Below, one piece after another: positions 33,422 through 34,634 of a stretch of DNA of 34,634 nt (position 1 is the first letter of the stretch; every line of letters begins with the position of its first letter). This DNA comes from Flagellimonas aurea (GTDB lineage Bacteria > Bacteroidota > Bacteroidia > Flavobacteriales > Flavobacteriaceae): assembly GCF_017313785.1 (NCBI RefSeq), contig NZ_JAFLNL010000019.1, forward strand, positions 1 to 34,634, read 5' to 3'. A program made the position numbers and the translations under genes. The notes beneath the pieces are model-generated. The model was not told the origin of the DNA. It made no database searches and worked only from the letters and a program-made list of their open reading frames with translations.

Positions 33422-34384
33422 TTATTCTTTTATCTGTTTAATTAAGTCATAAAACTGTTCTTTGTCTGTTTTCTCAATTGTCCATTTAAAGTCCAGCCCA
33501 AATTGTTCATCCCAAAGTCTCAATCCTACTAATGCAATTCCCCATACATCGTGATTATCTGGTAATTCCATTTGTTCAATTGCATCTACTAATCTATCCT
33601 CTGTTTTAGGATGCTTTTTGGCATCTGTCGTTGCCTTAAAATAAAACATTGATAGAAGTCCGACAACTATCCCTATTTGTATCGGAAGCTCGTTAATCTT
33701 ATTTGGAAAGACTCCTTTAAGCATTAGGTCAATTGCATCAGAGTCGGCTTCTCTCTCAAAGTTTATGTATCCTGAAAGTTCAATTTCACTTCCTGAATTT
33801 AGAATTTCCAAATGCTTTATTCCATGAGTATACTCGTGGCAGAGAATAAATTTTACTGCTTCTGTATAAAAACAGTTGGGTTGTTCAATTAAATCTCTTT
33901 TTTGAGCAAGATAAAGTTCTGGATTAGGTTGGGAGTTTTTATTCCATTCAGAGTATGCTACAATTAATGATTTAGCGTAGTTAAATAATTCCTCTGCTTT
34001 TTCTAAATCCTCTTCGTTTTTTGGGTAAACCTCTTTTCCTGTTCGTTGATTTATTTTTGGTTGTTCAATTTTAAGAATATATATAACATAGATAGAATGT
34101 ATTACACACCATAAATAAGATAAAAAACTTTCCTGTAGAACTATTCTTTTATTTTGAACTCTTATAAATGGACCTTGAACCTTATTTTCTCCAAATACAA
34201 TATCTATTGTTTTTGAAAGTCCATTTTTATCGAATGCAATAGCTAACTCATTTGGAAAATTTGGATGAGTATTTTGAAACATCCATAAATTCATATGGTG
34301 CAATACTCGAATTGGTTGATTTCCACTATGAATTTTAGGATTGTAGTGATTTATTAAACCTGTATTTTGAAATATCCAATTCAT
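33422..34384 (-). CDS. Zinc metallopeptidase, Lit/U49-like, single-gene cassette
   Basis: This 320-residue protein has a clear zinc-peptidase motif 'FILCHEYTHGIKHLE' (HExxH at 183-187), with the likely third ligand in 'NFEREADSDAIDLML' (Glu212 or Asp216) about 25 residues later. Size and layout resemble peptidase U49 (E. coli Lit, which cuts EF-Tu during T4 infection), but overall similarity cannot be judged by eye. A hydrophobic stretch near 85-104 might be buried or membrane-facing. It is a cassette between sites D (13 nt upstream) and C (7 nt downstream). An abortive-infection role is inferred. Confidence 0.65.
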   Translation of the reverse strand: MNWIFQNTGLINHYNPKIHSGNQPIRVLHHMNLWMFQNTHPNFPNELAIAFDKNGLSKTIDIVFGENKVQGPFIRVQNKRIVLQESFLSYLWCVIHSIYVIYILKIEQPKINQRTGKEVYPKNEEDLEKAEELFNYAKSLIVAYSEWNKNSQPNPELYLAQKRDLIEQPNCFYTEAVKFILCHEYTHGIKHLEILNSGSEIELSGYINFEREADSDAIDLMLKGVFPNKINELPIQIGIVVGLLSMFYFKATTDAKKHPKTEDRLVDAIEQMELPDNHDVWGIALVGLRLWDEQFGLDFKWTIEKTDKEQFYDLIKQIKE

Positions 34385-34397
34385 TTTTCAATATGAC

Positions 34398-34521
34398 GCA
34401 CAACGGTCTCGGCTATGAGTAGTTGCGTGGTTTAGTACTTAACCTTGCAAGTACACACCAAACTGAAAATCCGCGAGGATTTTTAGAAGTAGGCGAGAAC
34501 AAGCAATTACTTATAGCATCT
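34398..34521 (-). repeat. attC-like recombination site D, interrupted
   Basis: This copy is nearly identical to site B (same arms, and the same central hairpin in the form CTGAAAATCC-GCGA-GGATTTTTAG). It has core GCACAAC at 34398-34404, read as GTTGTGC on the minus strand. Similarity to B stops after ATCT at 34521, where B continues to its outer core. The outer core of D is missing, consistent with insertion of the IS110-type element that starts there. Confidence 0.65.
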
Positions 34522-34634
34522 ATGTAAAAGCAGTCTGTCGAGTATCTTTAAGATTCACCAAAATCAAAAGATATGAAAACACAACAAACTGCCCCACCCA
34601 AGTTATTCATTGGCATCGACATACACAAGCGCAG
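34522..34634 (+). mobile_element. Left end of an IS110-family element inserted in attC-like site D
   Basis: The element begins at or near the point where site D departs from its twin, about 51 nt before the transposase ATG. The short non-coding left end would fit the IS1111 subgroup, in which the structured RNA lies at the other end. The rest is beyond the window. Confidence 0.5.
34573..34634 (+). CDS. IS110-family transposase, 5' part only
   Basis: The first 20 residues, including 'KLFIGIDIHKR', match the start of IS110-family DEDD transposases, where the Asp of 'GIDIHK' is the first catalytic residue. The gene runs off the right edge of the window. IS110-type elements integrate at structured target sites, including attC sites in the IS1111-attC group, which agrees with its position here. 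Confidence 0.75.
   Translation, partial: MKTQQTAPPKLFIGIDIHKR

Noticed and set aside
30362..34521. CRISPR array
   Set aside because: The repeated units are long imperfect palindromes spaced by whole genes of different length, not short repeats with uniform spacers.

Overview
The window looks like part of the accessory genome of a marine-type flavobacterium (Bacteroidota). Supporting signs are promoters of the Bacteroidota form (TTTG, about 20 nt, TAnnTTTG), a Bacteroidota-type tyrosine integrase remnant, a PRTRC/DUF932 module and a Y-family polymerase/DnaE mutagenesis cassette. Base composition is a mosaic: the PRTRC operon (about 6.2-11.5 kb) and the mutasome block (about 23.4-28.9 kb) are GC-rich, while the defence-type blocks between and around them are AT-rich. 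This suggests a mobile element or plasmid backbone loaded with imported cargo.

Layout. (1) 0-0.8 kb: truncated tyrosine recombinase. (2) 1.0-5.8 kb, minus strand: a five-gene operon of Xre regulator, cytosine-5 DNA methyltransferase, double-GHKL histidine-kinase-like ATPase, receiver protein and a CHAT/caspase-like protease. The genes are translationally coupled or nearly so and end at an intrinsic terminator. (3) 6.0-11.5 kb: small LuxR-type regulator, then a minus-strand PRTRC operon (DUF932, two small proteins, PRTRC E, C, F, B and ThiF) with no JAB (A), ParM-like (D) or ParB gene in view. (4) 11.5-12.3 kb: non-coding, GC-rich, hairpin-rich stretch with a 145-nt imperfect palindrome, a candidate origin or transfer site. 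(5) 12.3-22.8 kb, plus strand: defence-type cargo of two PD-(D/E)xK-like proteins, a PIN-like protein, a RusA-type resolvase, a reverse transcriptase fused to a nitrilase domain (DRT type 1/UG1-like), an Xre regulator and an HNH nuclease. (6) 22.9-28.9 kb: SRAP (HMCES/YedK-like) protein divergent from dinB-dnaE, with a palindromic operator in the shared promoter region. (7) 29.0-30.3 kb: carboxymuconolactone decarboxylase-like secreted protein and AraC regulator. (8) 30.4-34.6 kb, minus strand: an integron-like array of gene cassettes. GmrSD-like DUF262 protein, HNH-like zinc protein and Lit-like HExxH peptidase are each separated by about 130-nt imperfect palindromes with attC-type paired core sites. 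At the right edge an IS110-family transposase begins where one of these palindromes is interrupted.

The two strongest discoveries are (a) the methyltransferase / two-component / caspase-like protease operon, which reads as a DNA-surveillance system with a proteolytic effector and no recognisable restriction nuclease, and (b) the attC-like cassette array, where for three of four cassettes the 7-nt core at the cassette start is exactly complementary to the core at its own end. That is the signature of circular-cassette integration, although the core sequences do not fit the classical GTTRRRY consensus. All functions are inferred from motifs read by eye; no database search was run.
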